Shown here one piece after another: positions 1 to 7,630 of a stretch of 64,000 bases of DNA (the first letter of the stretch is position 1; every line of letters starts with the position of its first letter). The DNA lies in NCBI RefSeq assembly GCF_005222675.1, contig NZ_STGE01000014.1, forward strand, positions 1 through 64,000, in the 5' to 3' direction. Position numbers and translations under genes: made by a program. The notes under the pieces are model-generated. The model did no database searches. It saw nothing but the letters and a program-made list of their open reading frames with translations, and was not told the DNA's origin. The stretch comes from Mycolicibacterium sp. CR10 (GTDB lineage: Bacteria > Actinomycetota > Actinomycetes > Mycobacteriales > Mycobacteriaceae).

Positions 1-69
1 AGTCCCAGCCCCGTCGTCGGCATCAACCTCCCCACCGAAACCGACCCCAACCGACTCCACGCAGCTTGA
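1..69 (+). CDS. 3' end of an unidentified gene
   Basis: Frame 1 is open from the first base to a TGA at 67-69. The 22 codons read SPSPVVGINLPTET and end DPNRLHAA. The fragment is too short to assign a family. Supporting it as coding, the reading frame runs straight to a stop just before the 63-nt-family repeat, and every other copy of that repeat in the window also lies directly after a gene end. It could equally be non-coding. Confidence 0.3.
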   Translation, partial: SPSPVVGINLPTETDPNRLHAA

Positions 70-85
70 CATCGCCCGTGCGCAG

Positions 86-126
86 GGAAAGTTCGAGTAG
101 AGGCCTGCTGGAATGCCATTTCGGCG
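86..126. repeat. half copy of the 63-nt palindromic element
   Basis: The right arm (105-126, ending GAATGCCATTTCGGCG) and the 19-nt spacer with its central TCGAG (86-104) match the full copy at 4514-4576. The expected left arm at 64-85 has lost nearly all complementarity, so this copy is truncated or decayed. It sits between the stop of the partial plus-strand frame and the stop of the minus-strand MTB12-like gene. Confidence 0.8.
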
Positions 127-159
127 GAGAGTGGGCGGAGAGACCGCCGGGGTGCCGAG

Positions 160-585
160 CTAGACCGTGCAGTCGACGCCGGCGACCTGGGTGGCGATCA
201 CGCACGCCGAGGGATTCGACAGCTTCCACGCACCATCCTGGTTCACCCAGTAGATGTCGTGGGTCTTGGTGCCGAAGATCGGGATCGTCACCGCGATCTG
301 CGCGTCGACCTGATCGCCATTGAGCACCGGGTTCTGCACCTGCCAATTCACCATGCCGCCATAGGTATTCAGCCGGTTGGCGATGTTGTCGGCGGTGGAC
401 ACCGCGGCCTGCCCGCCGGCCAGCTTAGCGGCCCGATCGGACGTGGGAGCTCCGGTGTTCAGCACGGTTTGCAGCTGAGAGGTCAACTCGCCGGCGCTGG
501 GCACCGTCGGCTCAGCCGACGCCACCCCCGCCGCCCCGAGACCGCCTGCCACCAACACCGTCATCGCCGCGAACGCAGCACGCAT
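160..585 (-). CDS. MTB12-like secreted low-molecular-weight antigen family protein
   Basis: A 141-residue exported protein. Residues 1-25 form a signal peptide: a short basic N-terminus, a hydrophobic stretch, and a cleavage site after the VASA motif. The mature part resembles the mycobacterial MTB12/CFP-2 family, an SnoaL/NTF2-like fold: PSAGELTSQLQTVLN near the N-terminus, then a strand-rich half ending in IYWVNQDGAWKLSNPSAC. The ATG at 585 is preceded by GGAAGGAA about 9 nt upstream, so it is preferred over the TTG one codon earlier. Two cysteines near the C-terminus could form a disulfide. The function of the family is not established. It is transcribed alone and converges on the frame at 1-69. 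Confidence 0.75.
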   Translation of the reverse strand: MRAAFAAMTVLVAGGLGAAGVASAEPTVPSAGELTSQLQTVLNTGAPTSDRAAKLAGGQAAVSTADNIANRLNTYGGMVNWQVQNPVLNGDQVDAQIAVTIPIFGTKTHDIYWVNQDGAWKLSNPSACVIATQVAGVDCTV

Positions 586-654
586 CAACGCATTTCCTTC
601 CGAACGTTACCGACCCACGCACACCACATCACGCGGTCGGCCGTCCGACAAGGC

Positions 655-1014
655 CTACGTCCCGGGCGACCACACCGTCGTCGCGATCAGTTCATGGCGT
701 TCCAGCGCGGCGTTCCGCAGCTTGTGCGCGTCGCGATACCCCGGGTCGGACACCATGTCGATGAACGCCGCCGGAGTCGGATACTCGACAAGCAGCACGG
801 CGTCCCACCAGGCGGCGTCCCCGAGGATGGTGGCGCCGACATCACCGCCGTAGCGCGCCGTGGCCCCGACCCGCTGCAGATGCGGCGTCGCCGCGGCCAT
901 ATAGCGGGCGTAGTGCTCCCTGCCATCGGGATGGAACTTCATCAGGTTGACCATCACCACGGGCTGATCGGCCGGTAGTCGCATTAGCCCCTCGAGGTCG
1001 GGAACATCGCTCAT
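655..1014 (-). CDS. DUF1330 domain protein
   Basis: 119 residues with the DUF1330 dimeric alpha-beta barrel pattern: a VVMVNLMKFHPDGREHYARYM start, an internal GGDVGATILGD, then WWDAVLLVEYPTPAAFIDMVSDPGY and a terminal helix. The family is related to EthD/ABM-type small enzymes or binding proteins and has no fixed reaction. Its ATG overlaps the TGA of the upstream sulfatase by 4 nt (ATGA), so the two are very likely co-transcribed and translationally coupled. This suggests the protein acts on the same substrate class as the sulfatase, which is inference only. Confidence 0.75.
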   Translation of the reverse strand: MSDVPDLEGLMRLPADQPVVMVNLMKFHPDGREHYARYMAAATPHLQRVGATARYGGDVGATILGDAAWWDAVLLVEYPTPAAFIDMVSDPGYRDAHKLRNAALERHELIATTVWSPGT

Positions 1015-3419
1015 CCCGCCGCCCCGTCCCCTACGGCCTGGACCGCAGCGTGGCGATGCAGCGCCAGTTCGGTATCGGCATCCTCTGGCTGCAGGTCGAA
1101 CACGACCTGCCGGACCGTCCCGGTGAACGCATAGGGCGCCTTGTCCTCGTAGGCCCGATCGACGACCAGACCGTTGTCACGGCCGATGTCGAGCCCGGCG
1201 TACGACGAGAAGGCGACGGGCACGGTGTTGGGCATGTCTCCCTCTCCAATCACCTCATCGTTGGCGTACAGCGTGACGTGCCCGCCGGATCCCGGCACCG
1301 GTTGCTCGCTGCGGAACAGCATGCGCACCGTGACGTCCCCGGAAGGAATCGGCGTCGTCGACACCTGACGGAACGTCTGCACTCCGAGCATCGAATACGT
1401 GTGGTGCAGCAGCCCGTCCGCGTCCACCCACAACGCGTAGCCGCCGATGAAGTCAGCGTTGGCGACCAGCACGCCCTCCGCGCCATCCTCGGGCACGTGG
1501 ATGTCGGCCGAGATCTCGTAGGACCGGCCCTGGATGCGCGGCGCCATGCCGCGCTGGATGTTCTGCACCCCACCCTGGAAGGCAAACCGGGTCACGGTCG
1601 GCAGCGGTGGCAGATCGCCCATCAACACCGACATCCCGCCCAGCAGCGGCAGCACCAGGTTGCGCTGTGCCTCGGCCCACCACAATGCGACGAGTTCGGC
1701 GAGCCTGTCGGGGTGCCGGTCGGCGACATTGTGGGCCTGCGAGAAATCGTCGGGCAGGTAATACAACTCCCAGACGTCATCGTCGGGGTTGTAGGAGCCG
1801 CTGGGGCCGAACTGGCTGATCGTCGCCGGTGAGAAGTCCCAGGGCGCCTTGTGCAGTCGGGTACAGGCCCACCAGCCATCGGAATAGATTGCGCGACTGC
1901 CGAACATCTCGAAGTACTGCACGCTGCGGTGCTCGGCAGCGCAGCCGTCGGCGACACTGGCCGCGAAACTGGAGCCGTCCATCGGTTCCTGATCGATCCC
2001 GTCGACGCTGGCGGGCGCGGGGATGCCGACCAGGTCCAGAACCGTCGGCGCGATATCGATGCAATGCGAGAACTGGTTGCGCGGGAGCGGGTCTGGAGTG
2101 ATCCGCGCCGGCCACGACACGATCATCGGGTCGCGGGTGCCGCCGAGATGGCTCGCCATCTGCTTGCCCCACTGGAACGGAGTGTTGTTGGCGTGCGCCC
2201 ACGCCGCGGCGAAGTGCGGAGCGGTGTGTTCGCCGCCCAGCGCCTCGATGCCGCCGTACTGCTCGATGAGCGCCAACTGCTGCTCGGCCTCGAGCACCAC
2301 ACCGTTGAGGAACGTCATCTCGTTGAACGATCCGGTGATGGTCCCCTCCATCGACGCACCGTTGTCGCCCCAGATGTAGAAGACCAGGGTATTGTCCAGG
2401 TCCCCCAGGCCGTCGACCGCATCGAGCAGTCGGCCGACATTCCAGTCAGCGTTCTCGGAGAACCCGGCGAAGACCTCCATCTGGCGCGCATACAGCGTGC
2501 GCTGTGCGTCGGTCAGGCTGTCCCAGGCCGGGAAGAGATCCGGACGCTCGGTCAGTTCGGTATCGGGCGGCACGATGCCCAGATCCTTCTGGCGCTGCAA
2601 AGTCCTCTCCCGGTAGACATCCCAGCCGTCGTCGAACTTCCCGCGGTACTTGTCGGCCCACTCGGAGAACACGTGGTGCGGGGCGTGGGTCGCGCCGGTC
2701 GAGTAGTACATCATCCACGGCTTCGTCGCGTCCTGCGCCCTCACATCATGCAGCCAGCCGACCGCCTTATCGGTCAGGTCGTCGGGAAAGTAGTACGGCT
2801 TGCCGTCGCGACCCTCGGTGGGCACGCCGATCACGCCGTTGTCCTGCGTGATGATCGGGTCGTATTGTCCTGCGGCACCGGAGAGGAAGCCCCACCAGTG
2901 GTCGAACCCCCAGCCCTGTGGCCAACGGTCGAACGGGCCCGCCGCGCCCTGCACGTTGTCCGGCGTGAGATGCCACTTGCCGAAACCACCTGTGACGTAA
3001 CCATTGTCACGAAGTATCCGGGGCAGCGGCGCAATGCTGCGCGGCAACGTCGCCGAATACCCCGGGTACGGTCCCGGGTACTCGGCGATCGATCCGAACC
3101 CACAGCGGTGATGGTTTCGTCCGGTGAGCAGTGCCGCGCGGGTCGGTGAGCACACCGCGGTGACGTGAAATCTGTTGTACGTCAACCCTCCTTCGGCCAG
3201 CCGGGTCAGCGTCGGGGTGTTGATATCGCCGCCGAAGGTCGTCGGTCCGCCGAACCCCGCGTCGTCGATCAGGACGATGAGCACGTTGGGGGCGCCCTCC
3301 GGGGGTGCGACGTGTCCGACCATCGTCCAGTCGCCGGTGGATTCGGCGAGAGTCCGACCAGCAACTCCGGCGAAGGCGCGATCGGCGATGGGCAAACGAG
3401 TTCGGTCTGGCCAGACCAT
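1011..3419 (-). CDS. arylsulfatase (AtsA-like, type I sulfatase)
   Basis: 802 residues, close to the roughly 790-residue mycobacterial AtsA-type enzymes. The N-terminal metal-binding motif is NVLIVLIDDAGFGG (about 45-58). The formylglycine motif C90-SPTR is the classic C-x-P-x-R form, so C90 should be oxidised to formylglycine by an FGE-type enzyme. Later motifs GKWHLTP and FYIWGDNGASMEG carry further metal and substrate residues. After about residue 560 there is a beta-rich extension typical of the large mycobacterial sulfatases. No signal peptide is visible, so it is probably cytosolic. It hydrolyses sulfate esters, but the substrate is unknown. It forms an operon with the DUF1330 gene and is divergent from the AraC regulator, a possible controller. 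Confidence 0.88.
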   Translation of the reverse strand: MVWPDRTRLPIADRAFAGVAGRTLAESTGDWTMVGHVAPPEGAPNVLIVLIDDAGFGGPTTFGGDINTPTLTRLAEGGLTYNRFHVTAVCSPTRAALLTGRNHHRCGFGSIAEYPGPYPGYSATLPRSIAPLPRILRDNGYVTGGFGKWHLTPDNVQGAAGPFDRWPQGWGFDHWWGFLSGAAGQYDPIITQDNGVIGVPTEGRDGKPYYFPDDLTDKAVGWLHDVRAQDATKPWMMYYSTGATHAPHHVFSEWADKYRGKFDDGWDVYRERTLQRQKDLGIVPPDTELTERPDLFPAWDSLTDAQRTLYARQMEVFAGFSENADWNVGRLLDAVDGLGDLDNTLVFYIWGDNGASMEGTITGSFNEMTFLNGVVLEAEQQLALIEQYGGIEALGGEHTAPHFAAAWAHANNTPFQWGKQMASHLGGTRDPMIVSWPARITPDPLPRNQFSHCIDIAPTVLDLVGIPAPASVDGIDQEPMDGSSFAASVADGCAAEHRSVQYFEMFGSRAIYSDGWWACTRLHKAPWDFSPATISQFGPSGSYNPDDDVWELYYLPDDFSQAHNVADRHPDRLAELVALWWAEAQRNLVLPLLGGMSVLMGDLPPLPTVTRFAFQGGVQNIQRGMAPRIQGRSYEISADIHVPEDGAEGVLVANADFIGGYALWVDADGLLHHTYSMLGVQTFRQVSTTPIPSGDVTVRMLFRSEQPVPGSGGHVTLYANDEVIGEGDMPNTVPVAFSSYAGLDIGRDNGLVVDRAYEDKAPYAFTGTVRQVVFDLQPEDADTELALHRHAAVQAVGDGAAG

Positions 3420-3493
3420 GGAGACCTCCGTTGAACAACAGCGGCAGGACCACCGCGTTCATCGATTCTTCGCCCCCAGACGCCCCGGTGCTT

Positions 3494-3529
3494 GACATTT
3501 GAGGACATTTCTTTGACATTCAGAGACAT
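3494..3529 (+). promoter_or_regulatory. four GACAT half-sites, likely AraC-type operator
   Basis: GACAT occurs at 3494, 3504, 3515 and 3525, spaced 10, 11 and 10 bp, so all lie on one face of the helix. At a larger scale this is a 21-bp direct repeat: TTGACATTTGAGGACATTT at 3492 and TTGACATTCAGAGACATGT at 3513. The last half-site runs into the ATG at 3528. Direct repeats of this spacing are typical of AraC/XylS dimer sites. The position between the sulfatase operon and the AraC gene fits autoregulation and/or control of the sulfatase. Confidence 0.55.
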
Positions 3530-4610
3530 GTCCCTGGTACGCGGCACGTCCCTGTCTGGTTTGCCCGAGCTGGTGGATCGTCTGGGCGGAGACGGAGACG
3601 CCCTGCTGACGTCGGTCGGCATCCGCACGACCGACGTCGGCCTGCACAACGTGTTCATCCCCCTGCCGCAGGTCGCGACGGCGGTCGAGACCGCCGCCGT
3701 GCTCACCGCGACACCCGACTTCGGACGTCGACTCGCCGAATGCCAGGGCATCGAGATTCTCGGTCCGGTCGGTGTCGCGGCTCGTACCGCCGCCACTGTT
3801 GCCGACGCACTCACCATCTTCGAGAACTTCCTGGCCACCTACACCCCGGGACTGCAGGTGCGGTTGAGCGACGCCGACGACCGCGACTGCGTGTTCTTCG
3901 AGGTCACGTTCGTCGACCGCGACCTGCCACCGATCACGCAGTCGGTCGAACTGACACTCGGGGTGACGCTGCGGGTGCTGCGATTTCTGCTCGGTAGCCA
4001 CCGCGGCCCCGTCTCGGTGCACCTGCCACACGACCCGCTGACCGCCATCGAGGGGTACCGGCGGTTTTTCGGGTGTGAGCCCCGATTTGCCGAGCGCACA
4101 GCAGGTTTCACACTGCGACGGGTCGACGTCGAGCAGCCCCTGCGGCAGGACCGGCTGGCCCACGAGGCGGTTGTTGCCTATCTCGCCGAGATGACGTCAC
4201 GCGAGGACACCACCGGCGACGCGGTGCGGCTGCTGGTTCGGCAGCTGCTGTCCACCGGGACGGTCTCGCTGGCGTCAGTTGCCCGACAGCTCGGGCTGCA
4301 CCCGAAGACGCTGCAGCGCCGACTCACCGGCGAGCAGACGACCTTCGCGGCGATCGTCGATGAGGTGCGCCGCGAGATCGCCGAGCGGTTGTTGCGCGAC
4401 ACCCGCGTCACCCTGTCGCAGCTGGCCCGCGAACTGGGCTACGCCGAGCAGAGCGTGCTGACCCGATCGTGTCGACGATGGTTCGGCTGCCCGCCGGCCA
4501 TCTATCGCAAGAACGCCGAAATGGCATTCCAGCAGAGGAAGTTCGAGAAGACTTCTGCCGGAATGCCATTTCGGCGCAAAGGGCGGGTCAGAAGGGCAGA
4601 GCGAACTTGA
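3528..4610 (+). CDS. AraC-family transcriptional regulator with arabinose-binding-like N-domain
   Basis: About 360 residues. The N-terminal 200 residues match the AraC_binding_2/Arabinose_bd type seen in mycobacterial OruR/Mce-linked regulators. The C-terminal AraC helix-turn-helix pair spans roughly 225-325, with SLASVARQLGLHPKTLQRRL followed by LSQLARELGYAEQSVLTRSC. I chose the ATG at 3528 because MSLVRGTSL matches the usual family start. A TTG at 3513 behind GAGG is the alternative. The last 30 or so residues are unusual: the 63-nt palindromic repeat (4514-4576) is read in frame and encodes AEMAFQQRKFEKTSAGMPFR. The 3' end overlaps the convergent desaturase gene by 23 nt. Confidence 0.85.
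   Translation: MSLVRGTSLSGLPELVDRLGGDGDALLTSVGIRTTDVGLHNVFIPLPQVATAVETAAVLTATPDFGRRLAECQGIEILGPVGVAARTAATVADALTIFENFLATYTPGLQVRLSDADDRDCVFFEVTFVDRDLPPITQSVELTLGVTLRVLRFLLGSHRGPVSVHLPHDPLTAIEGYRRFFGCEPRFAERTAGFTLRRVDVEQPLRQDRLAHEAVVAYLAEMTSREDTTGDAVRLLVRQLLSTGTVSLASVARQLGLHPKTLQRRLTGEQTTFAAIVDEVRREIAERLLRDTRVTLSQLARELGYAEQSVLTRSCRRWFGCPPAIYRKNAEMAFQQRKFEKTSAGMPFRRKGRVRRAERT
4514..4576. repeat. 63-nt palindromic element, subfamily A
   Basis: Left arm 4514-4535 (core CCGAAATGGCATTCC) and right arm 4555-4576 are 22-nt inverted repeats with one mismatch. The 19-nt spacer has central TCGAG. The element lies inside the 3' end of the AraC reading frame, 12 nt before the stop of the convergent desaturase gene. 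As 63 nt is 21 codons, it does not shift the frame. Confidence 0.9.
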
Positions 4611-5721
4611 CGATCTTCTTGACCACGGTCCCGAACTGATGCGGCAGCGACCCCGTGTTGTAGGGCACGCCGTAGCGCTCGCAGATCTCCTGGACCTTCG
4701 GGGCGATCTCCGCATGCCGGAAGGCCGGGATGTCGGGGAACAGGTGATGCTCGACCTGGAATGACAGGTTGCCGCTCAGGATGTGAAACAGCTTGCCGCC
4801 GCTCAGGTTCGCCGAGCCCAGCACCTGCCGGAAGTACCACTGCCCGCGGGTCTCGGCCTTGGTCTCCTCGATCGAGAAGTCCTGGACGTCCTCCGGGAAG
4901 TGACCGCAGAAGATGATCATGTACGACCACACGTTGCGCATCAGGTTGGCGGTCAGGTTGCCCGTGAACACCCATGGCGCGAACGGTCCGGCCAGCAGCG
5001 GGAACGCCACGTAATCCTTGAGCGTCTGACGCTTGGTCTTGGCCCAGATTCCCGACAGGATTTCCTTCTTGTCCGTGAGCGTGATCTCGCCGGAGGCGAT
5101 CTTCTCGCTCTCCAGCTCGTGCAGGGCCACTCCGTACTGGAACAGCACCATCAGCAGGAACGCGTACACCGGGTTGCCCAGGTAGTACGGCCGCCACCGC
5201 TGGTCGGAGCTCATCCGCAGGATGCCGTAGCCGATGTCGCGGTCCAGCCCGACGATGTTGGTGTAGGTGTGGTGCATGTAGTTGTGCGAGTGCCGCCACT
5301 GGTCGGCCGGGCACGCGGTGTCCCATTCGAAGTTCTTGCTGGAGATCGCCGGATCGCCCATCCAGTCGTACTGGCCGTGCATGACGTTGTGGCCGATCTC
5401 CATGTTGTCGATGATCTTGCTCAGTCCCAGCATGGCCGTGCCGGCCAACCAGAACGGCGGGAAGATCCCACCGAAAAGCAGTGCGCGGCCGCCGACTTCG
5501 AGGGTGCGCTGCGCCTTGATCATCCGCCGGATGTAGGTGGCGTCACGCTCGCCGAGGTCGGCGATGACGCTGTCCTTGAGCTCGTCGAGTTCGCGGCCGA
5601 ACGCTTCGGCCTGCTCGGGGGTCAAGGTGACCTTGCGGCCCCCGACGGTCTTCTCGATGGTCCGCGCCTGTGCGGGCGTGGCAGTTTCGGTGGTGTCTGT
5701 CGGTTCCAGAATGTCAGTCAT
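4588..5721 (-). CDS. desA3: membrane fatty acid desaturase (DesA3-type acyl-CoA desaturase)
   Basis: 377 residues with the three histidine clusters of integral-membrane diiron desaturases: HNVMHGQYDW (about 135), HSHNYMHHTY (about 168) and QVEHHLFPDIP (about 320), separated by hydrophobic membrane segments. The closest known relative is M. tuberculosis DesA3 (Rv3229c), a stearoyl-CoA delta-9 desaturase that makes oleate for membrane lipids. The reductase gene lies immediately upstream on the same strand, 37 bp away, as in the Rv3230c-Rv3229c pair. The start ATG at 5721 follows a reasonable spacing and opens with TDILEPTDTTETATP. The divergent FabR-like TetR regulator beyond the reductase probably controls both. 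Confidence 0.9.
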   Translation of the reverse strand: MTDILEPTDTTETATPAQARTIEKTVGGRKVTLTPEQAEAFGRELDELKDSVIADLGERDATYIRRMIKAQRTLEVGGRALLFGGIFPPFWLAGTAMLGLSKIIDNMEIGHNVMHGQYDWMGDPAISSKNFEWDTACPADQWRHSHNYMHHTYTNIVGLDRDIGYGILRMSSDQRWRPYYLGNPVYAFLLMVLFQYGVALHELESEKIASGEITLTDKKEILSGIWAKTKRQTLKDYVAFPLLAGPFAPWVFTGNLTANLMRNVWSYMIIFCGHFPEDVQDFSIEETKAETRGQWYFRQVLGSANLSGGKLFHILSGNLSFQVEHHLFPDIPAFRHAEIAPKVQEICERYGVPYNTGSLPHQFGTVVKKIVKFALPF

Positions 5722-5758
5722 TGTCCTTACTTCCCTTCAGTTTTCGGTTTTCAGGTCT

Positions 5759-6853
5759 CTACAGAGCGATGTCGACGTCGCCGACCGGGGCGGACACGCA
5801 GATCTGCACGTCCTCTTCCTCGGCGCTGGACACCGCACCGGTGATCACGTTGCGCACCGCGCCGCTGGTCTTGCGACGCGTGCAGGAAAAGCAGATGCCC
5901 ATCCGGCAGCCGCTCTCCGGCTGCAGGCCCGCGGCCTCGGCCTGATCCAGCAGCGGACTGCCGTCATCGGTGACGGAGACGCCGCTGTCGGCGAAGGTCA
6001 CCCGGCCGCCGGACGACACCCCCGAGAACACCGGCGGCACGAAGCTCTCCGACTCGGCGTTGGGGCAGTGTTCGCGGACGGCATCGACGAGCTCGGGCGG
6101 TCCGCACACGTACACGGAATCCCAGTAGTCCCCCGGCCGCTGCGCTGCTGCCTTCTCGTCGGCCATCGCCGCGGTGAGGTGCTCGGCCCCGAACCGGCCA
6201 TGCAGGTCCGAGCCCGCCGTCGCCCGGGTGTAGCCGTGCAGCACCGTGACGTTCGGCATGGCCCGGGTGACCTCGTCGAGCTCGGTGCGGTAGCAGGCCT
6301 CGTCGGCCGACCGCGCGTAGTGGACGAACGCGACCTCGCCGGTGAACGCCTGTGCACGCAACGTGCGCAGCATCGACATCACCGGGGTGATGCCGCTGCC
6401 GCCGGAGACGAACAAAATGCGTCCCGTGGGGCGGTCGGGCAGGGTGAAGTCGCCGCCGACGGAGTCGAGGCCGACGACCATCCCCGTGCGTGCGTGCGTG
6501 AACAGGTAGGTCGACACCAGGCCACCGTCGTGGTGGCCGATGGTGAGCTCGATATTTGAGTCGGTCTGGGCGTTGGCCGGCGAGTAGGGCCGGGTGCGCC
6601 GACGGCCGTCGATCTCGACCGACAGGTTGATGTGCTGACCGGCGCGGAAGCCGGTGAATGCGCGGTTCGGCGCGAGGGTCAGCGTGACGCTGCGGGGGGT
6701 CGTGCGACGTACCCCGACGATGCGGGCGCGGGCCTGGCCTCGCGTCCAGGTGGGGTCGACCAGCTCGGTGTAGCGGTCGACGCCGTGCGGACCGGTGAGG
6801 AGGTCCAGCAACGCGGACCGCCGCACTCGCTTGGTCAATGTTTCAGTGAACAT
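5759..6853 (-). CDS. ferredoxin reductase-like electron donor for the desaturase (Rv3230c-like)
   Basis: About 364 residues. The FAD-binding domain (about 45-150) has RPYSPAN for flavin contact. The NAD(P)H-binding domain (about 150-260) has LFVSGGSGITPVMSMLRTL. A C-terminal plant-type 2Fe-2S ferredoxin domain carries the cluster motif CRMGICFSCTRRK plus a later cysteine in VQICVSAP. Electrons pass from NADPH through FAD and 2Fe-2S to the diiron desaturase encoded 37 bp downstream. I placed the start at the ATG at 6853 (MFTETLTKR) rather than a TTG six codons upstream. The start codon lies within an imperfect palindrome likely bound by the divergent TetR protein. Confidence 0.88.
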   Translation of the reverse strand: MFTETLTKRVRRSALLDLLTGPHGVDRYTELVDPTWTRGQARARIVGVRRTTPRSVTLTLAPNRAFTGFRAGQHINLSVEIDGRRRTRPYSPANAQTDSNIELTIGHHDGGLVSTYLFTHARTGMVVGLDSVGGDFTLPDRPTGRILFVSGGSGITPVMSMLRTLRAQAFTGEVAFVHYARSADEACYRTELDEVTRAMPNVTVLHGYTRATAGSDLHGRFGAEHLTAAMADEKAAAQRPGDYWDSVYVCGPPELVDAVREHCPNAESESFVPPVFSGVSSGGRVTFADSGVSVTDDGSPLLDQAEAAGLQPESGCRMGICFSCTRRKTSGAVRNVITGAVSSAEEEDVQICVSAPVGDVDIAL

Positions 6854-6930
6854 GTGTACACCATTGGACAATCACCCCCTGCGCGTCAATGGATAACCAC
6901 AGGTTGTGGTAGGTTTCACAAACAGTGAAC
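6846..6930. promoter_or_regulatory. divergent promoter/operator region of the desaturase operon and its TetR gene
   Basis: Two candidate operators share the half-site GTGAAC. One at 6846-6861 is an imperfect 16-bp dyad (GTGAACATGTGTACAC, 12 of 16 positions symmetric) over the reductase start codon. The other at 6913-6930 reads GTTTCAC-AAACA-GTGAAC and runs into the GTG start of the TetR gene. The word CAGTGAAC occurs at both sites. The arrangement suggests reciprocal control by the FabR-like repressor. Confidence 0.45.
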
Positions 6931-7629
6931 AGTCGTACGCCCAGATCACACTCCGGTCGATCGGAGAGGTCACGCTCGCGGGAATCGTCGCGAAGCAGGG
7001 ACAAAGGCGACAAGGACGGCCTGACGCGTGAGCAGCGCAAAGAGGCGACCCGACGGGCCATCGTCGCCGCGGCCCTGCAGCTCCTCGCCGAACAGAGCTT
7101 CAGCGCACTGAGCCTTCGCGAAGTCACCCGCGAGGCCGGCATCGTCCCCGCCGCGTTCTACCGCCACTTCGAATCGATGGAAGCCCTCGGGCTGGTGCTG
7201 ATCGACGAGTCGTTCCGCTCCTTGAGGGACATGCTGCGCGGGGCGCGCGCCGGCAAGCTGGACCCCAACCGCGTCATCGAATCGTCGGTCGACATCCTCA
7301 TCGACGGGGTGCAGGAACGCCGCGAACACTGGCTGTTCATCGGGCGGGAACGCAACAGCGGTGTGACGGTGTTGCGCTATGCGATCCGCACCGAGATCCG
7401 GCTGATCACCTCCGAACTGGCCATCGACCTGGCCCGCTTCCCCGGGCTGAACGCGTGGAGCAGCGAAGACCTCAACATCCTGGCCAGCGTGTTCGTCAAC
7501 TCGATGATCGTGATCGCGGAGTCCCTCGAGGACACCACCGACCCCGTCAACATCGAAGAGATCCGGCGCATCGCCACCAAGCAACTGCGGATGATCACCA
7601 TCGGCGTGGCGGGGTGGCGCAGCAGTTAA
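6925..7629 (+). CDS. TetR-family regulator, FabR/DesT-like
   Basis: 234 residues. A basic, serine/arginine-rich N-terminus of about 30 residues precedes the TetR helix-turn-helix (about 35-85: AIVAAALQLLAEQSF, then SLREVTREAGIVPAAFYRHF). The C-terminal half resembles the FabR ligand domain (HWLFIGRERNSGVTVLRYAI). FabR and DesT sense acyl-CoA saturation and adjust unsaturated fatty acid synthesis. The divergent position next to a desaturase/reductase pair argues for the same job here. The start is GTG at 6925, with weak AGG upstream. The crotonase-like gene starts one base after its TAA, so the two form an operon. Confidence 0.85.
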   Translation: MNSRTPRSHSGRSERSRSRESSRSRDKGDKDGLTREQRKEATRRAIVAAALQLLAEQSFSALSLREVTREAGIVPAAFYRHFESMEALGLVLIDESFRSLRDMLRGARAGKLDPNRVIESSVDILIDGVQERREHWLFIGRERNSGVTVLRYAIRTEIRLITSELAIDLARFPGLNAWSSEDLNILASVFVNSMIVIAESLEDTTDPVNIEEIRRIATKQLRMITIGVAGWRSS

Positions 7630-7630
7630 C

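Noticed and set aside
1851..3149. A 432-codon plus-strand frame opposite the large sulfatase
   Set aside because: The opposite strand encodes an intact sulfatase with all motifs. The frame has no recognisable family and no ribosome-binding site.
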